A stretch of 64,000 nucleotides of DNA from Eleginops maclovinus (lineage: Eukaryota > Chordata > Actinopteri > Perciformes > Eleginopidae): NCBI RefSeq assembly GCF_036324505.1, contig NC_086360.1, positions 13,634,293-13,698,292 on the forward strand, in the 5' to 3' direction. This document shows positions 14,201 through 29,232 of the stretch, in pieces. How positions within the stretch are numbered: the stretch's first letter is position 1; the number at the start of each line of letters is the position of its first letter. Below the pieces are notes generated by a model that had not been told where the DNA came from, did no database searches, and worked only from the letters and a program-made list of their open reading frames with translations. The position numbers and the translations under genes are program-made.

Positions 14201-17200
14201 TGTGTTGGCATGACACGGCTGACAGTTTAAATTATACCTCAAAATGCCCGGCTCATTTTCTTCTTTCTGGAAAAACATACTAAAAAATGACTGCAACCTA
14301 AGTGGATACCATTAAAGTATCAGTAATTAGACACCTTAAAGTTCAGATCCAGAAAGCAGCACTTGGGAGTTTGCCTGATGCAGATTGAATGTTTCGGTTT
14401 GTGCTCGCTGGATGATGGTTTGGTTTATTTGAGTCTCCTCACAGGCTCACAGTGAGGTGGCAGCAGATTGGCCATGATTTAGTGTTTTTAGTGTGCTAGG
14501 TTTGAGACTCAGACTCTGGCAGATCTTGATTGCTTGCTGCTGCCTGGATAAATCAAATGTGCCACTGACAGAGGTGGAGGTAGAGCAGGAGCACGGTGAG
14601 TGGAACTGTCAGCTACCTGCTGTTTATATTTAGTCAAAACAGGCGGAAACCTAATTTCTCCTGGGAGTCACAAATTGGATCGGCCAACTTGTTGCCCTGA
14701 CCCCTTGCTAATATTTCTACTCACTTTAAAGAAAAGGAGAAAAAAAATATGTGCAGGGAAGAAGGTGAAAAAAAGCTTCAATGGAATGTTAATTTTCTTT
14801 ATTAATTTATGTAAATGACACGCGGCAGCTGTTTGAATCGGAGTGTTAAATTGCTTACCCAAGCATCGTCATGTAGGCTATATGTAAATGCAGGTATGTG
14901 CTAATTGAAATTCAATATCCTTCTCATCAGCAGGGGTTGCTGGCCTTCTTAACTGAGCTCCCCCCCTCCTCCCTCTCCTCCCCTGCCCCTCTCTTCCTCT
15001 CCTACCACACTTGTTTGCCCTCCAACCTTACCTAAGTGGGTCTTTAATTTAAAAGTAAGCATAAAAGTAGATAAAGTACCTCTTGCCAACAAATGAATAA
15101 GCGACGACATAAATAACGCGCTCTCTCTCTCTTACACACACACAGTGAACACACAGAAACACACATGGGGAGATCGATAAACAGCGGTATTGAGGCATCT
15201 CTTGAGGTCTGTGTCTGGCTCAGCCTGATGGTTGATTTATTTGTTCTTTGCAAAAGGCGGTAAATCAGTGCTTAGCCTGAGGCCAGCCTGGCTCTACACA
15301 GCCAGGCAACCTACTTAGTGTCACTCTTCAACCCTGCTGGTTCAGGCCTCTGTCCTTCCTCCTCATGCTTTTGCATTTTTGTTTTTGCAACAAAATGATG
15401 TTTTCAAATTCACTTTTCCTCGCTTTGAAAAATGCCAGAGCACTTGAATGTAAAGGCCATTCTACTCAGTGTATATGAGCGAGACACATCAAGGTGCAGT
15501 TTGTGTGGGAGGCATGAACAATGCTTTCAGTTAATATTCATAGAGGTGTGGGGGCTGGCTGCTGGCTAATTGCTGCTCAAAGAAGTAGAAAGGTGGAGGG
15601 GAACAGGAAGATGGAAAGGAGAGGAGACTGAGAGGACAGCTAACCTTCCCCCAGGGCTCTTTAGGGGTTGCTCCTCAGCTCCTCAGCTGCTCTGCTCCCC
15701 TTTGCTCTCCTCTGCCCTTCTTCTCTTAGTATTGCCCTAAGACAGGAAGCCCAGCTGTCCTCTCACCGTTGACACAGAAGCCACCACACCAAAAAAACTC
15801 TTTGAATTATCTGAACATTTCTTTCTTCCACTCATCTCTGTCTATTTCTTTGTTTACCGACAATAAGACAGAGCTGAGGGCCCTGCATTACAGTGCAGAC
15901 ATTTTAGTTTTTCCTTTGTTAAACTTGAATGATTCTAGTGTTGCAAACTTTGAATTACATCAATTTTTAAACTTTTAACAGACTCCATTCAAAGAAAGGT
16001 GATTCGGGACTGGAAGTTAGTTTGTATAACTTTGTGTGGCTCTTAATAATGTTGAGGCTGCCAAACTGCTAGCCAGGCAAGCTAATTGTCTTTGGCTCAA
16101 GCATCATTTGGCTTTATCCTCATGCCGACTGTGAGTACACACAGTGGCAGCTGCTGTCCACATTGCTCATCAGGGGTGCGACGAAGCTACAAGGCATCAA
16201 CAATCCTGACCTGCCCTTCCGAAAAACTTGAATTTAAAACACATCTTTTGAATACAGTCTGTGCAAACCTTTAGTAAAATTATAATGTCAAGACAAGGTT
16301 TATTAATCAAGGAAAGTACGAATCGCCCAGAAAGGACATATGTTTCTGTTCAATTGACAAAAGTGGTGATGGAATTTCTGGCTTTTGTATGTCAACAGTG
16401 TACAATAGTATGTGTGACGGGATACTAGGGCCACAAACCCTCAGAGGGAGATAGAGTGGAAACATATAGGCTAACAAAACACTTTGATACAACTAATCTT
16501 TTTGTTTCTTTTAACAATTGTTCCCTAATATTACTGAAGCAGCTCATTTGAACTAAAACCATGATTCTCTGACTCAAATAGTATCCTTTTCTTATTTTAG
16601 TAACAGAGGGAAGTATAACGTTATTTTCCGCAGGTCTAATTGCATCAGTAAAGCAAGAGCCATGTCATATTTCCCCCTCAGTGGGTTTTGATTATCATAG
16701 CATCAGTTGGTTTTTATCCTTGCATGTCTTACCCCCACTCCCAATATACCCATAACATGACTGCTAGGGAGATTAACATAGTCAAAGTGAACAAAACAAA
16801 TGTTTATCGTGCAGCAAGATGTCACTATGACTTTACAGCCCATTAAGTTGATTACTTGTGCTCTTTTGGAAAAAAATGACAAAAAACCCCCCCAGCTCAT
16901 CACAACCCTTTTTTTCCGAAGAGCCCCTCTGGTAATATGGTGTTTATTTTATGGGCTAGGATTTGACTTTTAAAGTGTCTTCTAAATTAGAGGCCTGGTG
17001 TAACGCCGATTTAATATTCTGTTTAGATGCTCAATTAGATTTGTAATTGCTCCTCAGGCATGATTGCGTTTATATTGGCTAAGTTCATTAATACTGTGGG
17101 ACTTAGGTCTGTGGCCAGCAACGCAGTAAAAATGAAATTAAACCCTCAACGTGTGGCAGAGGCTGCGCTGGAACAGTATCAGCAGAGCACGAGGATGTGT

Positions 17201-20200
17201 GACTCCAATGACAGATTGGAGGCTCGAGCTCCCACATTCAGTGGTTAACGTTTTAATACAGATTGAAAATGTTGCTTTTAGAATTCACTAGAGTTCATCC
17301 GGAGTTTTAAACAGATTATGTTAACATTTGCCGAAGTGTGCTGCCTACATATGGTTTAACTTATGTTAGAGCTATGTGATGGAGCCTTTAGGGTTTGTGA
17401 AAAGTCATTTATTATGAGTTGGAGAGGTTATAGAAAGACTGCACTGACAAGCAGAAGACATGCAGAAAAAAAAGATAATACAGAGTGCTGCCGCTCTGCC
17501 TTCACAGCTTTAAGCCGTCCTTCTCTTCTTACTTTCCATTCCTTTCCCCTTTGCTTTTCTTCTATATGTCACTTTCTTTATTTTTGTCTTTCATCATTGC
17601 TTTTTGCTGCACCGTGTGTTATTACAAAGATGGCTGCTTTCTCTTGAGGTTTAGACTCACCGGTCGAGAAGCTCCGGTCTGAAAGTCCAAGAAGAGACCC
17701 AGATGTCTAGACACTTCCCTTTATAATTTATTAATGCATTCTTTAAAGGTGTTAGAAAAACACCTGGATCTGGGGCTCTCCATTATCCTCTTATTGTCTC
17801 TCTGAATCTCCCTCTTCCTCCGGCAGCCTTTCCTTTCGCCGTGTATGGAAGCCCAGATGGTTCAGGCTTACTGTTGCATGTGTTAATGCACTTCAGAAAA
17901 CCTTAGTACAATGCTTTGTTCACTTCCACTGCTATGAAACCTCCCAAAAATGCTGTGTTAAAAGCGCGTGGTATATTATACAGCATCTTAGACCTAAAAT
18001 ACATTTTCAGTAAAGCATTTATCCCAATAAAATGTTGTGCTTGAGATTTTTTGTGTTACTTGTTTGGCTTGATTACATTTAGGCTGTTTTGATCAGTGGT
18101 TTGTCAGTGATTTTCTTGTGTATTATTTTTGTTTTATTTTAGTCTCTCTAAGGGACTGAGCAATGATACATAACCTTTTCATCAGTTGCATTCTGACAAC
18201 ATTAATCAGCTCCCTTTGAATTGCTCCATTGTTTCCAGACAATGACCTCCCTAATAGTATTGTAGTAATGTGCTTGTGAGCACTCCTTTAGCATGCCAAA
18301 CCTGTGATGGCTTAAAACAAATCTCTTTAATAACATGGGCTTTACTGGCCCCACCAGATGATGATAGGGAAAGCATAAACAAATAAATTGTCACTTTGAA
18401 TAATTCTTTGAAATGTTCAGAAAGCTCTCTTCATCTGTTTGTCTGCCAGCTGTCGTGTGATGCCAGATAGCTTTGGCTCCCACTCTCTCCCAGAAGGGAC
18501 GGCCGTATTGATGAAGCCACAGTTTACTTCTAATGTTCGTTTCATGCTGTGTGGAGGGAAAAAGTGACCTCTTGAACTCTGGTCTTCTTTGCTCTTTAAA
18601 CTATTACATCAAAAACACATTTATTTCACGCTAACATCGCTAAGGGCACATCGGTGCAGAGAGTGAAAATGTAATTTCAAAGATCAACCTGATTGTTTTA
18701 ATATTGTTGATTAGGTTGATTAGGTTTTCATGTTTCCAAGCTTGGAGAAATGATTGTGGAATTATGTTCTGTACGTTTGTGGTGGATTAGGTAATTTAAA
18801 TCGAATGCTTTTGATGTTATCTCTTGAGGCTGAGGCTGAGGCTTCGTTAGTATGCCTTGTGTTGTTATAAGGGCTTACACTATATATAAAGTACATTTCT
18901 TTTAGATTCTTCAGCAGAGGTTTTCTATTGTTTGTAAGATTACTACAGCGTACATGCTGTAGTGAATGTCTCCTAGATTTGTAAGACAGCTTAGAGCCTC
19001 TATAGTGCTTTCTAACAATATTTTCATGCAGATGAGCAACAGCGATCTTTCTGATGTGATCATGGAGCAATCTATTCTCAGATGTATTAATGCTGTCCTA
19101 CTACAAAATGTGACCAAAATAATTGGTCGAAGAAAAACAATAACTTGAAATAGAGAAGCTCAAACTCAGCTTACTTTATCAATTCTTTACACCTCAGAAA
19201 GATTAAACAGGAGTACTGAGAGTCAATAAGTGTTATGTTTGTCATGTTGGTGAGGTATTTAAGACGCAATTCAAAAGTGCTGTGTTTTAAGCAGTTTGGT
19301 TTTTATAAAGTTTTTTTTATAGGAAAACCTTAACAAAGTGGTTTAAAACTGGTCCTCATAGAGACTTACTGTAAATAGGTATGGTTTAGTATTAGGAAGA
19401 GGTAAAAAGTCCATAAAATAAACAGGTTGCTGCTGCCCATAATGATGGGAAAATGCTAACTTTAAATTTCACACTGACAAACAAAAGAGAGCCGAGGGAT
19501 TGTTTGGCAAAATGTCTGTCATTGCCAGCTTGGTTTTATTAAAATAGTTAGCCCCTGAAGTACTGGCACCATGAAAAGAATAGTTTCTGAATAGTGGAAG
19601 GGTACTACCAGTATTCTTGAAGAGAAATTACTGTATCATTTTGTATGCATGCTGTTTATATAGTTTTGTAACACAGACCGAAGCTCGGAAAATCCTGTAT
19701 CAAGCTCATTAATTACAATATTTTCCAAAGAATGAGACGCACACAGCTAATGCCTTCCTCTCTTTATGTCTCTCTTTATGAACTCTATTTCTGACGGCGT
19801 TTGGAGAAAAAGGATTTTCCAGTTTTCAACATGACTTGCAAATTACTGCTTTTTCAACACGCTGTTGAATTTGCTATGTTGCTCTTACAACACCTGCAAC
19901 TGCGTGAACGTTTTTGCCTAGAACACTTTAATTGAATGAGACATGTTTGACTCCTGGGAATCTTTGCTTGTAGGGCTATTTCAATGAATAGCTATTTGTA
20001 AAAGTTAATTGAATTCTGCCACGGAAAAGGAAACATTAATTTTGCTTTTGTTAAGGAGATTTGATTTTCCATGGAGGGAAATAATATGTTTTATGCAGGA
20101 GACCTGAACAAAAAAGTTTCTTCATCTCTGACCCAGCTCCAGGTCTGTCTTATTAGCATTTCTCTCTCCACAATGATTAAGCTTTCAAAATGGCCACAAC

Positions 20201-23200
20201 TAATATCCTACTGCCTAAACACACACACACACATGCATGCAGACACCTGTTTCTGTGTATTTTCTTGAAATTGGATATTTACTTTTCCCTTTGCATCTTC
20301 AATTTTGTTGAAAAAGTGTCATTTTTCACAAAGACCCACTTATATTAGCCCCAACTGAGAGCATCATAAAAATCTAAAATGTAGTCAGTTTCTGATAAGC
20401 TTTTAGTTGGTTGACATTGCCTCATAAACGCATAAAAATAAAACCTCAACGATGTACTGTTTTGATTTCTGCCCTTCTAAAAGCTATTACAGACACAAGT
20501 GCCTGCTAATTAGTTGACAATCTGTCTCCAAAAAGAGAAAGAAACCACTACTCTTTCAGCATCCCAAGCTGAGAAAGAGTTAATGTCTGGGCTGTTTGGT
20601 TATTGTTAGCTGTTGGGTGTTAAATAGTGAGATCACAAGTTCTTAAACAATAAAGTTTTGCAGGAAAATGTGTCTAATAGTAATATGTCAGGGACTAAAT
20701 CTTAATTCCCAGAAGAACAATCTTATAGGGGCCTAAAACCTTGTTTACACTGGCTGACTCAAAATGGTATATGATTATGGACAGCCGACTGGTTCACTGT
20801 TTGGTACTTACTCAGTAAAGAATTGTGTTATATGTCAGTTTAAAAAAAAAAACTTATCTGTGATTTTACATATGATCTATTTCTCCACACAGAGAGTAAC
20901 ATTTGGTGGGTGGTCAGAGCTTGGTGTCAGTGCACTGAGTACATTTTACTTCAGAATTCATTTATCAAAGCAGAGGCCGGAAAACACTGTTCATCTCACA
21001 ACAGGGTGTCTCCTGCCAAATGTTCTACATTATTTTCTCTTTCTCCACATTTCGGCCTGGCTGGCGGATCCTTTCCCATTATTACTATATTTTGTTAACC
21101 TAGTTAAATATGTCTTTATCTTATTATACAATGCCCGACTAGTGTCCAAATTAGTGTATGAATTATTGCAATTTATGTAGTTGTACATTACATTGATAAC
21201 AATATTTGTTGTTATGCTGTTGATGGCTGTGGTATGGCAAGATAAAGCTTGTAGGAGATGGTGTTGAATTCAATCTTACAGTCCAAACTAAAAAACAAGC
21301 AGGTAGAAGATAGCACTTCAAACCTAACTTAAAAAAAAAAATACCCCAAATATGCCACATTTGAATTGACCAAAGTAAATTAACAAGGCCACATTTCTGC
21401 TAAGGCACATAGGATATGTGGGAGTGACCCTCACAACCTTTAAGGTGGCTCAAATTATCTTCACTTCACTTACATGGATGTTCACACTTCCATTGAAGTT
21501 CACACACCTAAAAAAGCCTATCTATTTCACTTAACCCAAACGTTATGCACCCTTAAGGCTCAATTACACTTCTTCCAGTCTCAGTGGCATCCTCTGTATT
21601 TTCGGTGTCCGTGCTGCGACTGCAGGCTTTGTGTATTTATAGTTTCACATCATTTCCTTGTGTCACCTTGCTAACCTTATATGATGACGTTTTTGTGATC
21701 GTGGGACTTGTGTAGTCCCGAAGGTTTCTTCTGCAGAATTTTCCATTTGGGAAAGTTAAGCACAAGCCAGATCAGATTCTTCGTGCAACCTCTACAGAAC
21801 TTCAGATCCTAAAACCCTCCGCACTGTGGACGCTTTGGTGTCGCTGCAAGCTTTAAATTGGCCTCACCTTATTCCCGTTTTAGAGTCAGTTTATTACTAA
21901 GTGTATCCCGTACACCATCACAACTGCAGCACTTATGCACCTATTAACTGGTTAGACAAACAAAGTAGTAAAAAGTCATTATGTTCCTAACATTTTATTT
22001 AACTTCACTTTTTAAGCTTGAGTGACAGAGAGTGATGGTGTGGCATCATCAACCAGCGATGTTCATAGGGTTTCCAAAAATCCTTACATTTTAAAACAAT
22101 CACATTTGACTATTTAATACTTAAAAAGAGCAGACGGCATCAAAACTCATGGTGGTTGTATACTTAATATAAAACTGAAACCTAAGAGATTATTAAATTA
22201 TGTTAATAGTATCTTGCTATAATGCAAACACTGTAGCTGTTAGAGTAGCTCTTAATGGCTTAATAGCTGATTTACTAATATAATTGGCCACTATTACCCT
22301 CATATTCTGACAAACTGAGATGGGCCTTGGCCTGTCTCAGCTTAATTGAAATATAAGTATTGTTTGGCAAACAGCAGCACTCAGATTTAACCTTAACCTT
22401 CAGCTCAGGACTTGCCCTTTTAGAAATCACATCACAATTATCCTTGTGAACAACACAAAGTCCAACCTTGCCTGTATACAGGGCGGGGCAGGGGGGCAAC
22501 ATTTTCAGCCTTTTGTTGATTGTGTGATAAATCAAGTCAAGGTTACAAGCTACAGAAAATAACCTCTGCCATTGTTTGAATAAAATAATTACTGTTTACA
22601 TTTTAATTGAAATGTGTGGCTTTTGTTTAAAAAAAGTTTGGGAACACACAGGAAAAAGGGAGAATTTTTCTCTCATCGTAATTCCTATCCTCCTCTTTCC
22701 TCGCTTTTCAGGCTCTTCTCCATCCCCCTTAGAGTAATTGATTTGGCGATGGAGTTTTGCATGGGGAATAAAGGGAATAACACATCGTCTGGTCTCTCGC
22801 TTTTAATCTCCGCTCTATTTCACTTCCTTTTCATGTCTATAATTTGGTTGATGTTGAAAAGCAAAAAATCTGTAAATCCATCGAGGCACTGTCCTTTGCT
22901 CTTCACAGAAGTAGGGACTTAAATAGTGTCTATCTGTTTTCATATTTGTGTTTGTTGTGGTTTATTTTGGTGTAGCGCTGCCTTTGGATTTTCTTTATTT
23001 TCCCCTAATGTAACTCTTCTTACTCCTCTTTCAGTTTTCTGTCTGTTTTTCTTTAGAAAAGTGTGAAATAAAAATAATTTGTGTCGTTTAAAAGTTATGC
23101 GGGGGGGGGGGACATAGATATAGTTTGAAGGTGTCCTGGGGCATAATTTTCTGCGACTTTTTACCTTGGTCTTCCACAGTCAAACTTTCACCTTTCCTCA

Positions 23201-24939
23201 GCATCCATCCTTCTGCTCCAGCATTCAAGTTGTAAATGTTATGATAGCAAGTTTTACAAGAGAGGGAAAGGCTGCACTCTGTTGCTGTGATCGTTAAATG
23301 TCACTTAGGGCCACATATTTAGCAGTACTAAAATAATACAGGAATAATAAAGGCTAGGATGCACTTCAACATATGTTTCATGTGCACCCTTGTTTTGATT
23401 TATTGTGTTTCATGCCCCCATCATTTTTTAAATATTGCTTTATATCAGTTTACTTTGTGCTATTTTCAGACATAATGCATTTTTGTTTCTCATGCTTCAG
23501 CGACTGTATATTCAAAACGGCCTTTTTTGGTATTTTATGAAGTCGTGTTATAGCAATCTGAATCCCAGCAGATGTACACACTCGATTGCATTTCAATCTT
23601 GATGCCAAAACAGCCGGGACACTAAACTGCACCTACACAGCAGCCCACCTCCCACAACACACAACCAAAATCCCTTTCAAGCAGTTTGAAGTTATATTTG
23701 CCCTTTCCTGTCAAAATAGGTGGGAAATGGAGGAGTTGGCGCCAAATCGCCGTTAGCAAAATCACCAAAAACCCTCAAACGGTCTCCATTACATTTTCTG
23801 GGCTCTTGGCAGAGTGAGGCCATGGTCTTTGGAGGTCATTTTTAAAAGCCCTGTGGAAATACCCTCCTTTCAGACATCTCCGACCATCACTGTGTGTGTG
23901 TTTGTTCGTGTGTGTAAGTGTAAGTGACTGAGTTCAGGCTTTATTAGGCTTCAGTGGTGTTTGGACAGCCGGAAGAGTAGCACTAATAGGACAGAATGAT
24001 GCAGAAATGGACAGAAAGCTCCCTTGGAGTTCTTGAAGCTCATTTTCTCGCTCCCTTACTTTTACCCTCTCACTCTGTTTCAATCATTCACTCACTCCCT
24101 CACCCCCCTCTTCCCCTCTCTCTGCTCTTCTTCTCATCAGCATCTCCGCTTTCTCAGCCTTGGCTGTCACACAGTCCTGGTGTTGCTCCACTAATTTTTC
24201 CCATCCCTTTATTCTTTCAATTCGGCCTTTTCCCAAAAGCACTTTGAGTCAGCGGGGGAAGCTTTTAGCCACTGATTACTCCTACACGGTAATTTCTCCT
24301 TGTTAAATATGGTGGACAACTTGCGGCTCCAGACATACAGCAACATGGGATAGAGGATAATTTCAACCATGGTCCATTTCCCAGAGTGCCAAGGCTCCCT
24401 CATGAAATCACTAAATATTTATTTCTATTTTTTGGGTAACCTGTAGCTTGAGGGACCTCAATGGTGTCCTACATTTGACCTATATCTTCTACACGGTGAA
24501 AATTGTCTCTTGGCGGGAAACAAAATGTCTTTGTTGAAATAACCTGCTTTGGTAAAAGGAATAAAAACACTGCTAGCAAACTCCTGTTTTATCTTTATAA
24601 AAACTGCAAATCCCCACTTTCATATTTCCTAGCACAGATCGGCGGTCATTGATTTGAAGAAAGATGGATTTTTTTTTGTCTGACTCATTTCCTTGATAAG
24701 CAACCCGCTGCTGTAGATTGACTTCTTCCCTTGTCTGAAATTAGCACATCTTCCTCTGTGGTTTTGTAGTTCCCACAGTGGATTACCAAGAGGTATTGCT
24801 GGGCTATAAAAATAGTAGACCTCCACGACCCACAATCCCAGCTTGATGATATTAAAAAAATATACTTCCTGGTAGCCATAGCTGGAGAGAAATAACTAGA
24901 ACAAAGGTTGAATTACGATGGCATCTTGCAACCACTCTC

Positions 24940-25259
24940 CAGTGGCTCAGTCAGTAGGGGACTGGGAATCGTAGGGTTGCCGGTTCAAGTCCCTGAACAG
25001 ACTTGAAATATGGAAAGTGGACTGCTACTTGGAGAGGTCCCAGTTCACCTCCTGGGCCCTGCTGTGGTGCCCTTGAGCAAGGCACCGGACATCTCCAATC
25101 CCCCCTCCCCATTGCTCCCTGGGCGCTGCACAATAGCTGCCCACTGCTCCTAATACTAGAATGGGTTAAATGCAGAGGTCAAATTTCCCTGTGTGTGCTC
25201 TGCTGTGTGCATGTATGTGACTAATAAAGAGAGTTTCATCCTCCGATTCTATCTATCTA
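24940..25259 (+). mobile_element. tRNA-derived SINE, copy 1
   Basis: This is a complete-looking short retroposon of about 320 bp. The head carries an A-box-like TGGCTCAGTCAG and a B-box GGTTCAAGTCC, the two internal RNA polymerase III promoter elements of a tRNA. The body includes CCCTTGAGCAAGGCACC and ATTGCTCCCTGGGCGCTG, and the element ends AATAAAGAGAG...TCTATCTATCTA. The same sequence recurs on the minus strand at 62579-62903. Copy 1 lacks five bases (a CTTGG-like stretch) between the A and B boxes relative to copy 2. No clear target-site duplication was found. The family name is not assigned; the tRNA head is seen directly and mobility is inferred from the repeat copy. Confidence 0.9.
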
Positions 25260-26012
25260 GGTCATGTAACACAATATTAAAATAAAACTAGCACTTTTGC
25301 AAAACCTCAATATCAGTAGACTGAAGGTAGCTGTGTCTTTCAGTAAATACATTTCTTCTATTATAGTGGTTCTTTTTTTTTAAGTATGTAAAAATTGTAT
25401 AAACAAAAACAAGGGCATCCTAAAAGTATTCACTGTGGCCTGAATGATCTTTGGATGCCCTCACCCTTCCCGCTCTACACTGTGATCTTGATCTCAGGTT
25501 TGCTTCTGTCAGTTCTCATCCAGTGTTTGGCCCTGAAATGGTTTACATATTTCCCAGGTCACTAGTTATGTGACCTCTCTTCACTCTGCTTGTTTTTTTT
25601 ACTAAGTATTTTTCTATTTTCTCTCTGTCTTTCTTCTCTTTTCCTTTTTCCTCGTTTCTTGATGTTTTGTTTCGCATCATTCTCTCTCCCTCTCATTTGT
25701 CTCTCTTTATCGTCTCGAACCTGTCTGTTTTCTGTCTGTTCTCAACAACAATATAGCACACTCCAATTTGCTCTACTGGCAATGAAGATGGATGAAAACA
25801 TGAGTGAGAAATGGCTTGTTGTTGCGTCGTCTGCCTCACAACCCTTAGCTTTCCCCTGACATTTGTCGTTCCCTTTATCACATACTGTAACCTGGCAATC
25901 TGCTCAGGACATAATCAGTCTCATTTAAACTTCTGTCTGTGGAAGTACATTATTTGGTGTAGGAAAGCATGTTAGGGTAGTGTGTGGGGTGTGCATTGTG
26001 TTCACAAATACA

Positions 26013-26188
<176 letters not shown>

Positions 26189-27037
26189 AGGAAAGGCATT
26201 TTGAGTTATGCCTTGCTCTTGGCGCTGTCTGTAATTAGCAGTAAAAACCCCAGTGATATGACCTAGGCTGCTTTTCAAGGTTATTCATTTGGTCTACTAA
26301 AGTCAAGCAGTCTTTCTGCTCTAATAATTCTTCTGTTTAGCAGTCCGAAGTTTTTTTCATCAACTCAAGTCTCTTGACATTGATTGCAAGACTCTGTAAA
26401 TTAAAAATGTAATATTTATTATAGATTTAATATTCTAATCATTCGTCATTCTTTTTTAAATATGCTTTTTTAAATCTCTTATCAAGTGCAACAATTCAAG
26501 AAAGGCTGTTAACAGGCACTACACTGGCAAAGATGGTTAGAGCTCTGTAGATGGATGTTGGAATACATATGTAATATAATGTTAATTTACACAGAAAATA
26601 ATCATTATATTCATAAACTTACACAAATACATAAAAAATATATTGAAATGTGGAAAACAGAAGCCTACAGGTATCGTTTCTGTACCTCTAAATAATCTGT
26701 TATCGTGTTGATTTATATGCATACAGATGCTCCGTCCTTGATCCCACTTTGAATGACCTGTGACCTCCATATTCCATCTCTCAAATCACCTCAACCACGA
26801 TTTCTGTTTCATTCATCAAATATTCATCCCATTGAGAGAATTAATAATTTATTATTACAATTCAGACATCAGACAATCACCATGAAATAATAATTTCCCA
26901 TTTGCTGATGACACATTGATAATTCATATATTTCTCCTCACACCTCTCGTCGCTCTGCTCTCATTTTCCTCCTTTTTTTGAATTCCTCTGATCAGCCCAA
27001 CACCTGGTGAGGGACCAAGTCTGTGTCACTGTGTCCT

Positions 27038-27051
27038 GTTACCATGGTGAT
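27038..27051 (+). promoter_or_regulatory. candidate RFX X-box
   Basis: GTTACCATGGTGAT resembles the palindromic RFX site GTTRCCATGGYAAC, with a perfect left half and two differences in the right. It sits in a block rich in TAAT cores (26.80-27.10 kb). Binding is inferred from the motif only. Confidence 0.35.
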
Positions 27052-28529
27052 TAGGAGGTTAGGAGCCCCAGAAGGGCCCCTAATAAGGAGGAAACAGGGT
27101 GTGAAATTAAGGTTGTAGGACAAATATAGCATCTGTTTTTTAAGCAAGGCTGGGAGGATGGCAGCTTAATGTAAATTGATAGAAAAAAAAGGAAAGCAGG
27201 TGGTTTGTACAGTCTACACCGTCTGAGTGTGAAGGTGTTTGCCCAAGATACTGTTGCATACTGCTGAAAGGGATTGTTCTATGATTAAAGTTGTCTTTTT
27301 CCCTTAAGAAACTATTAAAGAGAAACAAAGCACAGTTAATCCTTCCTGAAACGTCTCTCATTAGTGCTGGGGTGGAATTAGAGTCGGTATTGTTTGACGT
27401 TTTGGGTCAAAGACTTTGTCCCTTGTTGTTGCAACACTCATCAGGACACGCCAAGCGTTTGTGTCTCACTGAGTGCATGAGTGGCAGACTGAATATAAAC
27501 ATCTGTATCAGTTTCATGCTTGATTCTGCTCCCCTGTTTCCCTTATGACGAAAGACCAGTAAACAACATTTTATTTCCTTGAGGGGACCTTTTAATACAC
27601 CACTTAAAAAGCATGTTGTCTCATCTCTGCATTCTTCCTCTTCATCATGTTCTCTTCTGTTCATTTTTACTAATTGTGTTGTTGTCAACTGCTAAGGGGC
27701 ATGCCCCTTCTCTAAACACAGTCATATGCTAATCGACATTATGCAATAAAATATATATAAAAAGTGAAATGTTTTTTCTGCATTTTCATACTTTTTGCAC
27801 TGAGAGCAGGACCGTGTGATGAATGGTTGAGAGGTTTACAGAAACAAATATCAGATGTCTCTGACTGGTCTCGTGTCTCTGAGGTTTGTTTTATAGAAAA
27901 AGCTGACTTCATTGTCGATGTCATCAACTAGGACGATATTTAAAGATACTGATTTAAAAACTCAAAATGTTATCGGAGTACAAAGAAAACCGAATAAAAG
28001 ACAATCTTTATTGCCCTCTTGTATTGAATAAATCATCAGTTGCAATAAAGGAAAACCAACAGCAGTTTACAGCAGTTCTTTAAATAATATACAGACGTGC
28101 AAAGCAGCCAGGCTTTATAGTGGTGTTGGCGACAAGTTTATTGCTATAATTTCATGCTGCAAGGAAATATTGGTGACAATTCTTTAATAGTAGGGGCTCC
28201 TTATCAACATTTTTATTTTTTCAAATGTACTGTTCATATAGAAAGCAAATACACATCAGCTATATGGTCTAATTCATATCAATATCCAACTGCCATAAAT
28301 ATACAGCATTGGTCAAGACATATAATCTACCTGTTCCACCACATTCAATAAAACTGTAAGTCAGTAAATGCCTGTGATATATTGAATGTTCTATACCAGC
28401 TTGATTCATAGTTTGAGAAATAAAACATTAGTCGTATGTAGACAAAATGCTCATCTAAAGTTAAACCTGCCACTGAGTGTAGCTGCTGTCACAGTTTCCC
28501 TATCCAGCCTGCTGCCTGTGGATGTTGCT

Positions 28530-28770
28530 GGTGTGTGATGGCTTTAATGGTGTTGGACAGGTATGGGATTGTGAATCAGTGACCACTGGAGGAGGCTGAC
28601 CCCAGCTGTCCACCAGCCCATCACTGGGTGCTCCCATTCATTTGTTCTGTTGCTGGATGCCTGTCTTTCCTGGGGGCAATATCGAGCATGCTCGCGCTCC
28701 TTGGCTCACAAAGGGATTAACTCAGAATAAAACAGTTGATGAGGGAGACGGCCCGCAGAAGCAGACCACA
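28530..28770 (+). promoter_or_regulatory. candidate intronic regulatory block
   Basis: This block is free of simple repeats. It holds a perfect 12-bp palindrome CGAGCATGCTCG (28683-28694) and a CACAAAGGGATTA stretch combining a SOX/TCF-like and an OTX-like site. Function is inferred from motifs only. Confidence 0.3.
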
Positions 28771-29052
28771 TGTGTGTGACCGTTTGATGTTTCACAACCT
28801 TTCTTCAGTGGGGGCTAACGGAAGCATTAAGCTTGTTAGCTGTGCAAGAGACATGCTTGCTCTTTATGTTCCTTTTATGTGTTTACATTAATACAGTATG
28901 TTTTTCTGTGCTTCTACTGGTGTGGACTGTTTGAGGATGTTCAGAGCAAAACGGGCTGGAGAGTGGTGGGGGGTATCAAAGTCTTAACCCCACTGCATTA
29001 ATCATAACATGCTACCAATCCAAGTCTACAGAGCCTCAAACACTGCCTTTCT

Positions 29053-29232
<180 letters not shown>

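Noticed and set aside
20764..21180. 138-codon plus ORF
   Set aside because: It contains a poly-A run, is hydrophobic without a clear membrane-protein pattern, and matches no known family.
24951..24999. Possible tRNA gene (A and B boxes)
   Set aside because: The boxes belong to the head of a SINE that is followed by the SINE body and repeats elsewhere; no complete cloverleaf with an acceptor stem was seen.
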